64,000 nt of DNA, taken from Batillaria attramentaria (taxonomy: Eukaryota; Mollusca; Gastropoda; Batillariidae). Positions 1 to 26,936 of this stretch are shown here, one piece after another; the stretch's first letter is position 1, and the number at the start of each line of letters is the position of its first letter. Position numbers and translations under genes: made by a program. The notes under the pieces are model-generated. The model was not told the DNA's origin, made no database searches, and was given only the letters and a program-made list of their open reading frames with translations. The DNA lies in contig JACVVK020000084.1 in the NCBI GenBank assembly GCA_018292915.2, forward strand, positions 488,501 through 552,500, written 5' to 3'.

Positions 1-2192
1 ATAGAGACTTCAGGGATCATTACCAGCTCTCTCTCTCTCTCTCTCTCTCATTAGCCTTTGTTGCTTGCGCGGCGTAAAGCCCTAAATAACTAACTGTCTC
101 TCTCTCTCTGAACGGCAAGTTTTAAAGCAACGGCAAGTTTTAAAGCAACAGCAAGTTTTAAAATTGGTATGAATATGCCTGTAACTTCTACCGTTGTAAA
201 ATAAAGGTTCTTGTTCTTGTTCTTTCTCTCTCTCTCTGTAATATTTCTTCCGAGTAATTTTTCTTTATTATGCCATTGTTTTTCTTTCTTTTTCTTTTTT
301 TCTCGTATTTCCTTTTCTTACCATTTTAGTCTATCTTTTTTTTTTTGTAGCAACGGCTGATTGAAAATTAATCATTGTTTAAATCACTTCCGTTGAAAAA
401 TAAAGTTCGTTCGTTTGCGCTCTCTCTCTCTCTCTCTCGCCCTCTCTCGCCCACACGAAAACTGACTACTGCGTGCGGTGTCGTCCTTGTCCTCTTTATT
501 TTAAGTGATGCTGCGCTCCGATTTCTGGACACTCAAGACTGAGAATGTCAAAAGGATGCATCGCATCAACATCTAGCTATGTAGCCACCGCCCCCACACC
601 GTGCCCAAGAAACCAGAGTCGGTCCTACCGGCTACATTTGTATTATTCTGGGCTTTCTTTGGCCGCGTGTGTTGATTGACATACACGGGTTTGTGATGAG
701 ACGGGTTTAAAGCAGAGATTTTTCCGTTGTGCAGCAGCCACTCAGATTCTTCATCTTGATAATTGTAATCACAGCCAGCCGCTCCCTTGATACGTGACGC
801 CTGCCTCTCTCTCTCTCACACACTCACTCACTCGCTCGCTCTCTCTCACTCGCTCTCTCTCACTCGCACTCACTCACTCACTCACTCACTCACTCACTAA
901 CTCACTCTCTCTCTCTCTCACTCACTCTCTCTCTCTCTCACACTCACTCACTCACTCACTCACTCACTCTCTCTCTCTCTCTCTCTGCCCCCCCCCCCCC
1001 TACTATTCGTTCTGGCGTACTCCTCTTATCTGTGAGATGAGACTTAAAAGTAAACGTGACTGATAACGGTGTGTGCATCTACCATTCAACAACTTTGATG
1101 ATATTTGTGTGCCAAATTCGTGAAATCCGTGCCGATGAAAGTGTCCTCTTTCTCCAATTGTAACTCTCTGGCGTGTTTTTTATCCCCCGATTCGCATACT
1201 AACACATGGTTGCTTCCCTTTGACCGGTAGAAATCCGTTTGCTAGCGCTGCATAGGTCGAGATCTGACGTCTGTTGCTCGTGCGAAGGACTGAGAAAGTT
1301 CCACGGCAGCGGCTGAAAAGCTCTCCCAGTCAGCCCGTAGCAGACGCTCTGCTTTTTGGCCGGCGTTTCGGCTTCTCTTCGTTCGGTACCAGACGGCGCG
1401 AGGCGATAACTGTGCACAATGTCTGACTGCTGCGACGCTGGGCACCACCAGATACAGAAAAGGTTTTGTGAGCCTAGGATTATGACGGAAGACGGCCGGG
1501 TGAATGTTTGAGGTATTGAACTGTTGCCATCTTGTCCGCACCAATCCGCCCCCATGTAACGTGACCCGCGTCTGTTTTTTGCTGACGCCGGTGGCTTGAA
1601 AGGGGGGGGGGGGGGGGGTTGCATTGTCGTACTTCCTGCTGAGCTTCAGCGAGCGTCGTTAGATCACCTTACCTTTCTGTTTCATGTGCACCTCATCTAA
1701 GGACAATGCCCGCTTTGTGTGCACCTTTGTGACTGTTGCACGGCTTTGGGGCTTTTCTTTCGCTTGTTGCATTACCGGGCTTTGTGTCTGTTGGGGATTT
1801 TGACGTAAACCGGTATCAGTGAAAGAAACCTTGCTTTGTCAGCAGTATGATTATGCGGGCGCCTCGCCCCCCCCCCCCCTCTCTCTCTCTCTATAATAAG
1901 CATCGCAAAGCTGCAAGTACGTTTTTGTAAGAGTCTCAGAACATGAAACAGCACGCTTTGCTTTGTAAGCATATTCCTATAACAAAGCCCATGGTCGAAA
2001 ATACAACTACGAGATCTCGTTGCTCCTCACTGTAAAGTCTGCTCAGCTGTTTCTCTTCGATCTCTCAAACGCTCCGACCCACCCCATCCACCCTCAGTGT
2101 TCATGCCCCCCTTTCCCCCGCCCTGCTGTTTGCATTTCTCATTTCTTCATGTTCTTGTGACGCACGCGGGATATTTGTATCTGGTACATGGC

Positions 2193-2226
<34 letters not shown>

Positions 2227-2973
2227 TCAGTCACCTGTTGTTTTGTCATCCCTCGTGGGACCCTCAATCCCATTTATACATACCGAGAAACCGATTTTAG
2301 TTTCCGCTTGTCAGTTTCTCTCCGACTGCGTATGTCAACCGCGCTGTCATTAGAGATTGGTAATGAGGGACCTCGCGCTCTGATTGGTCGTTTCGCGTCT
2401 ACCGGAGGAACCCTCTTTTGTCGGGTGGTCAGGAAATTGACGTGGGAAGCTTTCCGGGTTTGCGGTTTTCAGAAAGAAGAAAACTGACGAGCACACCCCG
2501 GCCGACAGGTCACGAGACAAAATTGAGATGCTGCACGTGCGCGCTGCATCAGTGTCACGTGTGGTCACGTGTGTCATTTTCACTCTGTGTGTCTGTGCGT
2601 GCGTGCGTGTGTGCGTGGGTGTCAATTTTTTCTCACAACACAAGGTACACTTGCGACAGTGTGTACCATTCGCATGCTCAGAACAGCGAAAACATATGGA
2701 TGGTCCTGTGTATTGTTTACTGAAAGTTATGGCCGAATGATAAAAATCGGGTTGACATACTCAGTGCTCAAATGACCGCTTCACCTGCTCTTTCTTATCA
2801 TTTCCCTTCTGGCACACACATCCCCTATCGTTACGGTTTAACTGAGGTGCATGTGAATTAAGACAGAAAATATCGTCAAGATTCTGGATTCACTGTGAAC
2901 AGTGCTACCTTTCAAAACAATTCGTTTTTGTACATGAATGGTTATCAGTTGTTTGTTGTGTCTGTGTGTGCAG
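1..2973. other. Non-coding, probable intron of the GPR158-like gene
   Basis: No exon resembling the upstream part of the Cache module is visible, so the preceding exon is probably outside the window. The stretch holds CT microsatellites (31-50, 97-110, 421-438, 2196-2222), poly-G/C runs (1601-1618, 1868-1880) and a CT/ACTC compound repeat. At 55-95, CTTGCGCGGCGTAAAGCCC resembles a sequence near 59344 and may be a SINE or LINE 3' end. Confidence 0.6.
804..990. repeat. (CT)n / (ACTC)n compound microsatellite
   Basis: Runs of CT alternate with ACTC and TCGC variants and end in a C run at 987-999. Translations through it (Leu-Thr-His-Ser) are artefacts. Confidence 0.9.
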
Positions 2974-17906
<14,933 letters not shown>

Positions 17907-19385
17907 TCAAGACTGCTGGGGGGAAAGGGGAATGGGGGTGGGGTTGGGGGATATGACAAAAACAATTAGATTAATCAAGGAAGGTAGGTAGGAATTAAAA
18001 CTAAAAAAGCATGATCTGTACCCTCGATAATAGTTATCCAGGAATCAAAACCATGAAAAATATTGGGGGGGGGGGGGGGGGGGTTCCCTCTTTTTTTTTT
18101 CTTTTTTTTTGCTGGAGCCGTGCATCGCACGCAAGACACAAAGACCATGTGATCATCATCTTTCGTTCAGTGTCATGTATACTTATATCCCATCCTTAGT
18201 TTCAGCCATATTTCTCTAGTCTAGTCTGCTTTTACTGCAATCTTCACTGGTTTATTTCTAACCTTCATCTGTAAAGGTAGACTCAGCCTGCTCCTTTTGC
18301 ATCTGGCTGGTGCCATCCTGATTATTATTATTATAATCGGCGGACTTAAAATTACATCTGACTAAAACTAGTAGTTGTAAGGGAGTGCTGAAACTTGTGC
18401 CAATCACGGGTGATAGTTTTGTTTTTCAATCATACATATCACATAACCTCATTGTTTTGTACTGGCTGAGCTAGTAAAAACATTCTTTTTGTATGTATAA
18501 ACAAAACACCTATGGAGCTGTACAGCATTTGCGAACGTTTCTCATTCCATTCTTGCCTCCTTGTACATTGTCATTCAGATCTTTGCATTTGCCTAAGTAT
18601 AACGTATCGCTGCACAAAAACAATATCAACACTTCCTATGTTTCTGTTCTGCCTAAATGCGTTTAGGATTAAGTGCCAAGGTATTCTTCCCCCCTTGAGA
18701 ACTGCAGTTTCCTACAATCATACTATAGCCATGACAAAATAAGGTGGCTGTAATCCTCAGAATTGTTACTATGCACACGATTTTGTTTTTCAAGTTTCCA
18801 TTACTTTGTAAGATTCCCTGTGATGATCACCGCACAGAATTTACCGTCATTTTGTGTGCAACTACAAATGATGAACTGAGTGCACACAGGGTTCACGAAA
18901 GCTGTTCAATTCTGCGAAGGATATTAACGTTACAGTTTATGCTCATAATTATGATACTTGTATATATTTTGTACAGACGCTGTGTTTGCACAGAACAGAA
19001 ACTTGCTGCCTTTCAAAAAAATAAAACCCTTACTGTTAGTTTTACCAGCCGTTCTTTGGTCTTAACCTGTAAAATGCTGCATTTATATTATGTGCATTGA
19101 TTTTTCTTCAATGTTCCTATACTTTTTTTTTTAAATGGGAGGTGTACGACTTAAACGTTACTGTGAACGGTTTCCCCTCTTTAAAAAAACAAAAACAAAT
19201 CCGTTCTATTCTCTGAGCGTCTGTACAAACTGTCTTGTGTACATAACCTGTTTCATAATAGCTTACTGTTGATTTTTTATCGTCAGAAAATGAATGTACA
19301 TAGAGATGAACACAAGATGACTTTTTATAATCAGTGAATATTTGGAAGAGATTTTGCTTTTGTAATAAAATCTTTTATAGAAAAA
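17907..19385 (+). other. Probable 3' UTR of the GPR158-like gene
   Basis: A/T-rich non-coding sequence follows the stop. Candidate poly(A) signals are AATAAA at 19020-19025 and 19364-19369. A G run (18065-18082) and T runs are present. No reading frame here resembles a protein. Confidence 0.6.
19364..19369 (+). terminator. Candidate poly(A) signal AATAAA
   Basis: It is the last AATAAA before the CA-repeat block, 1.46 kb after the stop of the GPR158-like gene. The alternative signal at 19020 is also plausible. Confidence 0.4.
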
Positions 19386-19519
19386 AGTGCGCGTGCGTGC
19401 GTGTTCGTGTGTGTGAGAGAGATGGCACAGCTGGACTGAGTACATGTAATATTATTCCAGGCTGAGTGTGGGTTGCTTTCACGGCTGTAGCGTAAGTTCT
19501 GGAGTATTCCAGCTGGGAG

Positions 19520-19800
19520 CGCACGCGCACACGCACACACGGCACACACACACGGGGCACACACACACACGGGGCACACACACACACACGGGGCACACAC
19601 ACACACACACGGGGCACACACACACACACACACGGGGCACACACACACACACACACACGGGGCGCACACACACACTGGCGCACACACACACACTGGCACA
19701 CACACACTGGCACACACACACTGGCACACACACACACACACGGCACACATACGCACGCACACAAACCAAAATACCCGCGCGCGCACGCACACACACACAC
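19520..19800. repeat. Interrupted (CA)n array with a stepwise ladder
   Basis: Alternating CA blocks are separated by GGGG, then by TGGCG or TGG. Between 19543 and 19658 six successive CA blocks measure 11, 13, 15, 17, 19 and 21 nt. Downstream blocks (19663-19742) are separated by TGG and do not follow the ladder. Confidence 0.95.
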
Positions 19801-19848
19801 ACCTGTGCCGTTTCCCCCGGCATTGTGCTGCTTCAGTTGACGAGGATA

Positions 19849-20066
19849 CCAGTTGAACTCGGTGGAAGAACGCTGGACTTGTAATGCCGGCCAGGGCCCG
19901 TCGTGTTCGAATCCCGGCTGGAACAGATCCAAATACATTCTCAGTTTGTCCTGGCATTTTCTTTCAGTGTTGCCCCGTCGTTTATATCACCCTTATATGG
20001 TGGGAAAAGACGTGAACGATCCATACAAACAGCTGCCTTCCACATCCCCTTTAGATGGTGGGCATT
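19849..20066 (+). mobile_element. tRNA-derived SINE related to family A, diverged
   Basis: A-box-like GTTGAACTCGGTGGAAGAACG, B-box-like GTGTTCGAATCCCGGCTGG, then GTTGCCCCGTCGTTTATATC, ACCCTTATATGGTGGGAAAA and GACGTGAACG. The body matches family A with many changes. Confidence 0.7.
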
Positions 20067-22269
20067 AAAGCCTCTATGTTCTGAGGGAAAACCTTCCGCG
20101 TACGGCGAAACTCTAGGCTGTTTACCAAACGCCCAGATTATCCTTTTGGCCACTGCGACCATTTTCGTGACTTTGGGGCTTCTAATAGTAGAGAAATATG
20201 GACGGACTTTTGGTCTTTAACGCGTCCATACCTGCACTACAATAGCCCGCGCCAGTCAACGCTGACTAGTTGGTCTTCAGTCCACAACCCCAATAACGTT
20301 GCTTGCCCAATGCGCGATACGCTTCTGCGTACATACCCCAACAAAAGCCACCACAATATTGTTTTAGATCATAGATAGCAAATACCTAGATCCGGCGACT
20401 GTGACGTCATTTTCCACTGAGACTGAAGGGGAGAGCGAAAAGCCGTATAGGTGCGCAAGGAATCACGGGATCGTTGGCCGGTTCGGCTGTGGTACATGTA
20501 CATGTATTTGGTATCTGTGTTACAGATGCGATATTGTGTCCCAAGTGTCTGATTCTGATATTAAGTGCATTCGGTGAAACTCCGGTCTGTTCCGCCGCCG
20601 CAGCGTTCAAGTTATATGTCTCACAAACGCATTGATACTTTAACCCCCCCCCCCCTCCTACACACACACACCCGTCAACGACTGAACCAGTCTCAGTAGT
20701 TCGGCCTGAGTCAACGTTTTTGCGGCCGCTGACTGAACCGTTCTGAGCCATACTGATACCATACTTTTATCTTTTACTGATATATACTTTCTTCTCAGGC
20801 TTTTTCATATTCGCACCCTCACACACTGATACTGAGTCTGAAATGGCAAAACATCAGAAGAAAACAAGAATCACCCTAGTTTTGATAGTTTCCCTTCCGA
20901 ACTTTAAAGTTTACGACATCAGTACTAATTATATGAGCTCAAGCCGTGACCATCGCTGATGCAAGTTCATGGACTATTTATAAGGTTTTCATGGGACAAT
21001 CACGTGCAACATTATCCAGGGCCCGCATGTAAAAGTCGGGGTTAGGGAGTTCAGCCCCGGGTTAGAGTCTAACCTCGAACTAAACTAGCACTAGGGTTAA
21101 ATTTTCAGTTGTTTTTTGTTTTTAATCAGGAAGCGGGTCCATTCCAGCAAGGTGCCTATGTCGTTATAGAAGGATTTCTGTCTTTCTTTCTTCGCTTCCT
21201 TTTTCATTTAATCAGTTTTGTCAGTTTTGGGGTTTTTTTTGGTCCTAGTCTGTGTTAGGGTGGCCGGTTAAATTTGGCTCGACTTTTACATGCGGGCCCT
21301 GATCTCACGATCACTTAAGGCGGACTGACAGGGACCTACGCTGCTCAAGTGACTACAATCGAAAATCAGTGTGTCCGTCGTCAGTGGAAACCGTGACGCC
21401 AGTATGGCCGCGTCAAGTAATAGGAATCAGGTGGGAATGGATTCAGTATTTTACTTGACTGACTTGGATACCTTTACTTTCGATTCATCACTGCCATTCG
21501 TCCGTTTTGCATTGAAACACTCGGGAACAGAACTTTATTGTGCCGTCAGAGTTCAGATGTGAGCGGCAAAAAGAACTTGACTGAATCAGGCAAGAAGTGG
21601 GTCAGTCCGACAACCGCCGGTCTCCGCCGATTTGCACCCATGATTGACTCGGAAATAAGACCATAGACTGGATGACACTACCGCGCGGTGGAGGTGGTTG
21701 AATGCCCGGCCAACCAATCACAACAACTGTTGCACTGGGCGATTCACCTGACTGTCATCTCCAAAGACTGCAAACAAGAGCAGTAATGCAGAGCGGAGAG
21801 GCAACGCTGCGGTGATTTGGCCACTTCATTGGTAAGGCTCTAGGCAGGCGTAGGACTCGCAAATTCGTATGAAATGTCAGTTTTGTTGGAGCCATGTTTG
21901 GCAAAGGTGCTGGTTTGTAGACTGAGCTTTTGTCGGTATGAAAAAGTGTAGGTTTGTGGGGCAATGCGCATGCGAAGGGTGGCAGGAGGGAAACAGCCAC
22001 TCAACCCGGCGCGGCCTCTGAACAGGTCATACTCTGCAGGAATCGGGCGTGTGTATGTGTGAAGAAAGGGGTGAACCAAGTCTCCGGTAAACCAGAGGCT
22101 ACTGGTAGTCCGAATACGATCTTAGAGTGAACACCGATCTGCAGGAACTCATAAAAAGCTCTTTCTCATTCATGTTATTGGTTCTTGCACGAAGTAAACT
22201 TGACAAGTTGGCTGTAACAAGAGGAATAGCCCAATACATCCATTACAACTAATGACTGTTTTTCTCCAG
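20067..22269. other. Intergenic region upstream of the zinc-finger gene
   Basis: Apart from the MITE at 21017-21301 and short C/CA runs (20643-20670), nothing is recognisable. A CpG-richer stretch (about 21580-21760) could hold the promoter and a 5' UTR exon. A TTTCTCCAG acceptor at 22261-22269 suggests the first coding exon starts at 22270. Confidence 0.4.
21017..21301. mobile_element. MITE with CAGGGCCCG terminal inverted repeats, copy 1
   Basis: The left end CAGGGCCCGCATGTAAAAGT and right end ACTTTTACATGCGGGCCCTG are 22-bp perfect inverted repeats (21017-21038 and 21280-21301). Inside are GTTAGAGTCTAACC and AGCGGG...TTCCAGCAAGGTGCCTA. It has no coding capacity. A second copy is at 42776-43083. 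Confidence 0.85.
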
Positions 22270-22317
22270 ATAAGTGGGGCATCATGCAGCAGTAGAGAGC
22301 ATCTCTGGAGACTACGC

Positions 22318-22547
22318 ATGCACACCTGCAGCACCATGATCATGGATGCAGCCAATAGTGCCACTGAGGGAATTAAAACGACAACCACAGTGAACACCCC
22401 ATCACCAGTATCACCCATTAGTGTTCCAGAAACAGGCGGGCGTGTTCCCTTTGACCTGGATTCAAACATCTCTACACGCTGGAGAAATATTGGGAACAAA
22501 GAAGGCTTGGAGACTGACTTTCAGATAGCCAACTTTCTGGTTCAGTT
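22318..22547 (+). CDS. Zinc-finger gene, first coding exon
   Basis: It encodes Met through NFLVQ; the last codon TT is completed by G of the next exon to give Leu. The in-frame join to YENHRRSRADHCIRCGTC makes a continuous Cys-bearing segment, which supports the intron 22548-22817. Confidence 0.75.
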
Positions 22548-25299
22548 GTGAGTGAAGTTTAATTGACAAAGCGTCAATTTTGTATGGAGGTATTGTCTGG
22601 TGTCAGTGGCTACTTGTACGGTACATTGCTATACAATGTATAATATACATGTTTGGCATTTGCTTCAGTAATCTGGCAATTAAATGAAAACAAAATTACC
22701 GTCTGAGAGAAAAAAAAAAGGCCAAATATTGGCTTATCAGGTCCTTGCTGTTTTCCAGATTATGCTAGAAATGAGTTTATAATTATGTGAACATTGATGC
22801 AGTTCACACAGTTTCAGGTATGAGAACCACAGAAGGAGCAGAGCTGATCACTGCATCAGATGCGGCACATGCCTGACACTGTACTGTATGGGATGTTGTC
22901 GGTTTGTACAGACAGCATCCTCAGAGACGGCAACAGATTTTACCCCAAGTAATGCACCCATGAAACTCGGTGATGACAAGGAGCTACTTTCATGTGCTGG
23001 CATGTATGTGACAGACACCAATACACAGCAGCCTGAAGCTTTCACTGAGTGCAAGCAAGAAAAAGAGATGAAGACCAAACCTTGTGGTGACATTCATGCA
23101 GTGTCTGAAGAGATCTTTTCGCAAAGGCCTTTGCCATTTCATATCAAGGCAGAAACTGATGTCACTGCTATGGCAAGTGAAACACCTCCCAATGAAAATC
23201 ATGCAGACATGACTCAGGAGTTGCAAAAAGTGCAAGACAGCTCTCCGAGTTGTAAGATGTCTCCTAGATCCCCAAAGGCTCATGACGCATTTGAGGCAGT
23301 CATTTTCCCAAAGATTCCTGAGCCCATGAAGGCTTTTGAGGTCACAGAGGTTCATGTCCATGATTCCCCACTCTGTTCCGACTCCCCTCACGTTCGTGAC
23401 TCCCCCCACGTTCCTAAATCTCTCGATGTTCTAAAATCTCCCAGTGTTCCCAAATCTCCATTTGTTCTGAACACTTGTGATGCCCCAGAGGCAGTTATTT
23501 TCCCAACTGTTCCCAAACCTATGAAGACGTTCAAGCTCGCTGAGGTTCATGACTCCCTGCAGTGTTCTGACTCCACTTCTATTCCTGACTCTCCAGATGT
23601 TCCTGACTTACCAGTATTACCAAGGTCCCTCAGAGTTTCTGACTCCTCAAAGACTCATTGCATGCAGCATCCACCAAACTCCTCTGAAGTCTCAGACCCC
23701 ACAAAAAACGCTGAATTCCTAGAGACACCCTGGGCCTGTTCTCCAGAAGTTACCGTCTCCAACCCTGTTGGATTAGAACAGGGTCAGGGTAGCCATTTCC
23801 ATGTCAGAGATGATGTAAATTCAGTTTTTGGTCACAACACTGACCTGAAAGGAGGAGAGGACCAGGACACTAATGTTGAGGTTGAAGAGTCCCACGTGTT
23901 ACCTCATACAGGTGTTGATAATTATACTACCACTCCTGATCAGGTATCATGTGACAGTCATTGCTCTGTCAAGCCTTGCAGCATCAAACTGAAGAGGATG
24001 TTCTGCTGTGGGGAATGTAAAACTGCTGGTTTTACTGATTCAGCCAGCCTGAACTCTCACATGCTGAACCATCAGAAGGAAAAGGTTTTTGTTTCTAAAG
24101 CAATGAAGCCTTATAAATGTCAGACATGTCGCCTCACGTTTAGCTGTTCCAGCGGCTTGAGGAGACACATGAGTGAGAACGTTGGAAAGAAACCGTATGT
24201 CTGTAACGCATGTAACTCTGCTTTTACTCATGTCTGTAAGATGCGCCAGCATATGCTGAAACATGGGGAAAAGATGCAACTGTCGTGTGAGATGTGTCAG
24301 AAGACTTTTGTTTCACTGCATCAGTGGAGGGTGCACATGGAAGAACATGCTGAGACCCACAGAATACAAAATTTATGTGGCGTGCCCAGTTCTGATCATA
24401 GAGAGGCTGCAGGGCACCTGATAAAATCACATGCAAGTGGAGAATGTAAAAAATCATTTGCTCAGGCTAGAGATCTTGAGAAACGTGTGCAATTTAAGCA
24501 CACAGGGGAAAGATCTTCTGTTTGTGAGATTTGTGGTTTAAGTTTTGCTGACGTCAAGGTTATGAAGAAACACAGGCAGATCCACAAACGTGGACGAGAA
24601 AAGCGTTTTGTTTGTGAAGTTTGCAATTCTCGCTTTCACCATCACGCATCTTTGAAGTATCACAGACTTACGCATTCAGGCCAAAAATCATTTGTTTGTG
24701 AACATTGTAAAATAGCGTTTTACACTGCCAGCCACCTTAAATGTCATGTCAAACTTAAACACCTAGGGACATCTAGGCCAAGAACTAAAGCGATTTCCTG
24801 TCACATTTGTCTGACCTTGCTGAGATCTAAATCGCACTTGAAAGAACACATGCATTTGCACACTGGAGAAAAGCCATATACATGTGATGTCTGCAGTTCT
24901 GCCTTTGTGACTCTGCAGAATGTGAGAAGACACAAGGCCACAGCACACACAGAGGAGAGACCCTATGTGTGTGAACATTGCAGTACCACTTTCAAAACCA
25001 TATGCACTCTGAAAATTCATCTGAGAACACACACCAAAGAGAAACCCTATGTTTGTGACCAGTGCGGAGCCACATTTTCACAGCACAATGCGATGACACG
25101 ACACGCACTGCGCCATAGTGGGAAGAAACCTTACACTTGTCAGCAGTGTGGAATTTCCTTCACACAGTCTTATAGCCTCACCATTCACATGAGACGGCAC
25201 ACCGGTGAGAGGCCATATAAATGTCAGGTGTGTGATTCCTCATTCATAGACTCGTACGGATTGAAGAAGCACTGTCTGAAACATACACTGCACAAGTAG
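22318..25299 (+). CDS. C2H2 zinc-finger protein, two coding exons
   Basis: Exon 22318-22547 (donor GTGAGT at 22548) joins 22818-25299 (acceptor GTTTCAG at 22811-22817) in frame, giving 903 residues. In-frame ATGs at 22318, 22336 and 22342 are alternative starts. The N-terminal part runs FDLDSNISTRWRNIGNKEGL across the junction into a Cys-rich patch, HCIRCGTCLTLYCMGCC (start of exon 2). A Ser/Pro/Val-rich acidic region (about residues 150-350) includes a 65-codon internal duplication. From about residue 465 to the C-terminus there are about eleven canonical C-x2-C-x12-H-x3-5-H fingers with TGEKP-type linkers, plus three degenerate ones. The protein is probably a nuclear DNA-binding regulator; its target is unknown. 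No KRAB, BTB or ZAD domain is recognisable. I cannot assign an orthologue. Confidence 0.88.
22818..25299 (+). CDS. Zinc-finger gene, main exon with all fingers
   Basis: One uninterrupted exon runs to TAG at 25297-25299. Canonical fingers start near 24198 (YVCNAC), 24282, 24517, 24607, 24691, 24796, 24880, 24964, 25048, 25132 and 25216. Degenerate ones lie near 24001, 24115 and 24370-24500. Confidence 0.9.
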
Positions 25300-25332
25300 G
25301 TCTTCGTAACACCATATGAACACCATATATGA

Positions 25333-25500
25333 ACATGTGCAATTTAAGCACACAGGGGAAAGATCTTCTGTTCGTGAGATTTGTGGTTTAAGTTTTGCAG
25401 ACATCAAGGTTTTGAAGAAACACAGGCAGATCCACAAACGTGGACACGAAGCATTTTGTTTGTGAAGTCGGTTTGCAGTTCCTGCTTTCACCATCACATA
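25333..25500 (+). pseudogene. Duplicated zinc-finger fragment after the stop codon
   Basis: This stretch repeats the coding sequence of about 24487-24650 (ATTTAAGCACACAGGGGAAA, GAGATTTGTGGTTTAAGTTT, CACAGGCAGATCCACAAACG). It has substitutions and small indels that break the frame, including one where TTTGTTTGTGAAGT becomes GTCGGTTTGC. It is a non-coding relic of an internal finger duplication, now in the 3' UTR or just beyond. Confidence 0.85.
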
Positions 25501-26760
25501 GTCTGCCTGAACTGTTACTTTTTGCTCATGGCTTAGATAGTGCCATATTGTAAGAAATTATGTGGGGTTTTTTGTTTTTGTTTTTGCTTTGTTCTGGTTT
25601 ATGTGTTGTTATTGTTTGTTTTGGTGCAACTCGCTTCTCTTCCTCTCCCTCAGTGTGGACAACTGACATTTAAAAAAAAAAAAAATGGACATGAAAACTC
25701 ATACTGCGGTAAAATGCTTTTCAGTTTCAAGACGTGCTTTCTTCTGCCAGGAAGTGCATTTTAATAATTTGTGTGCTGGAATGTGCATACATGTGCACCA
25801 CCATTAGTGTCAGCTAGAAAAGTTGTTCTTTTTCTTTTTTTATTGTTTTATTGTTTTTTGTATTAATGTTGTTATTCATATTCATTTTTTTAAAAAAGTG
25901 CGTGAAATACAGATCATTACGTAACATGGAAGTGCTGTACATGTAATGTGTATGCATGGGTATGGTCCAGGTGAGGTGGGCAGAGCTTGCGACATTTGAT
26001 TTCTCCCTTTTTTTCTCCCTTTCTCCCATTCTTCATTAAAAAAACAAAGAAAGAAACAAACAAACGCAGTTTGATTCTCCCTCTCTTTTGAACTTTGGGG
26101 ATGGGCAAGTTGATAGATGTCACACCAGGCATACTGGTATACACCACTGACTGAAGTCAGAAAACAAATAAATGTACAAATAACACATAAAACTAGGATG
26201 ACCCCAACTGTTATAATGACAATGACAAAGTGAAAAAGAAAAGAAAACCACTGAAATCCTGGCCCATGAATAGGTAGTCGAAATTAGTGCACTGCAAGGT
26301 TGAATGATGGGCTTGCGATAAGAACAAGTACTGACTGATAAACAACACAAGTAGCATGATGTAAATTATAAGCAACAGTTCTGCAAACCTGTTCAAGCCA
26401 ATCTGTACGAAGAGACCAGCTGGAAAGTGACAGTTCTACCATTAATTAAAAAAAAAAAAAAAAAAAAACACTGAAGTGCGGCCTTGGATTAAAGTTATGT
26501 CTTGCTAGCCCATTCTTTCATATTTGCTTGCAACAACAGATTTGAATAAAGAATAACAATACAGAAAGTTTGTATGTGGTCATGTTTTATGTCCAGTTAA
26601 TTTTCCAGACCTTTCAGTGACTTTCAGCCTGTTGCATTACAATGACCTGTTCTTATCTTTTGTGGCACTTGTATGTCATACATGATACAACTTCAAGTCA
26701 CCATTGTAAGGGATAGGCTAAAGGGAAACAATCCTTGTTCAATTCTCCGCCGCATGTATA
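25500..26760 (+). other. Probable 3' UTR of the zinc-finger gene and short intergenic gap
   Basis: A/T-rich, with poly(A) at 25672-25685 and 26448-26468 and AATAAA at 26545-26550. No reading frame of note. Confidence 0.5.
26545..26550 (+). terminator. Candidate poly(A) signal AATAAA for the zinc-finger gene
   Basis: It is about 1.25 kb after the stop and 0.32 kb before the PPIL4 start. Other A-rich sites exist, so this is tentative. Confidence 0.35.
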
Positions 26761-26769
26761 ACGTGACCT

Positions 26770-26866
26770 CGTAAGCGCGCATGCGGTTTAGCTTCATGTT
26801 TCACTTCCTTCCTGTGCGGCCGTCGGTGTCTGCGCGTTTCAAACGTAGCTTACTTTCAGTTTTGCG
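26770..26866 (+). promoter_or_regulatory. Probable PPIL4 core promoter / 5' UTR
   Basis: An NRF1-like GCGCATGCG at 26777-26785 and ETS-like CTTCCTTCC at 26804-26812 lie 60-90 bp upstream of the ATG. No TATA box is seen. This layout is usual for housekeeping genes. The start site itself cannot be seen. Confidence 0.5.
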
Positions 26867-26936
26867 ATGTCAGTTATTATAGAAACATCTATAGGAGATC
26901 TAACTGTTGATCTCTACACAGATGAAAGACCAAAAT
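26867..26936 (+). CDS. PPIL4: PPIL4 exon 1
   Basis: ATG at 26867 begins [20 protein letters not shown], the usual cyclophilin-like N-terminus. The donor is GTGAGT at 26937, splitting the Cys codon TGT. Confidence 0.95.

Noticed and set aside
21371..21562. 63-codon frame upstream of the zinc-finger gene as an extra coding exon
   Set aside because: No donor in phase with the next exon could be supported; the next exon has its own ATGs.
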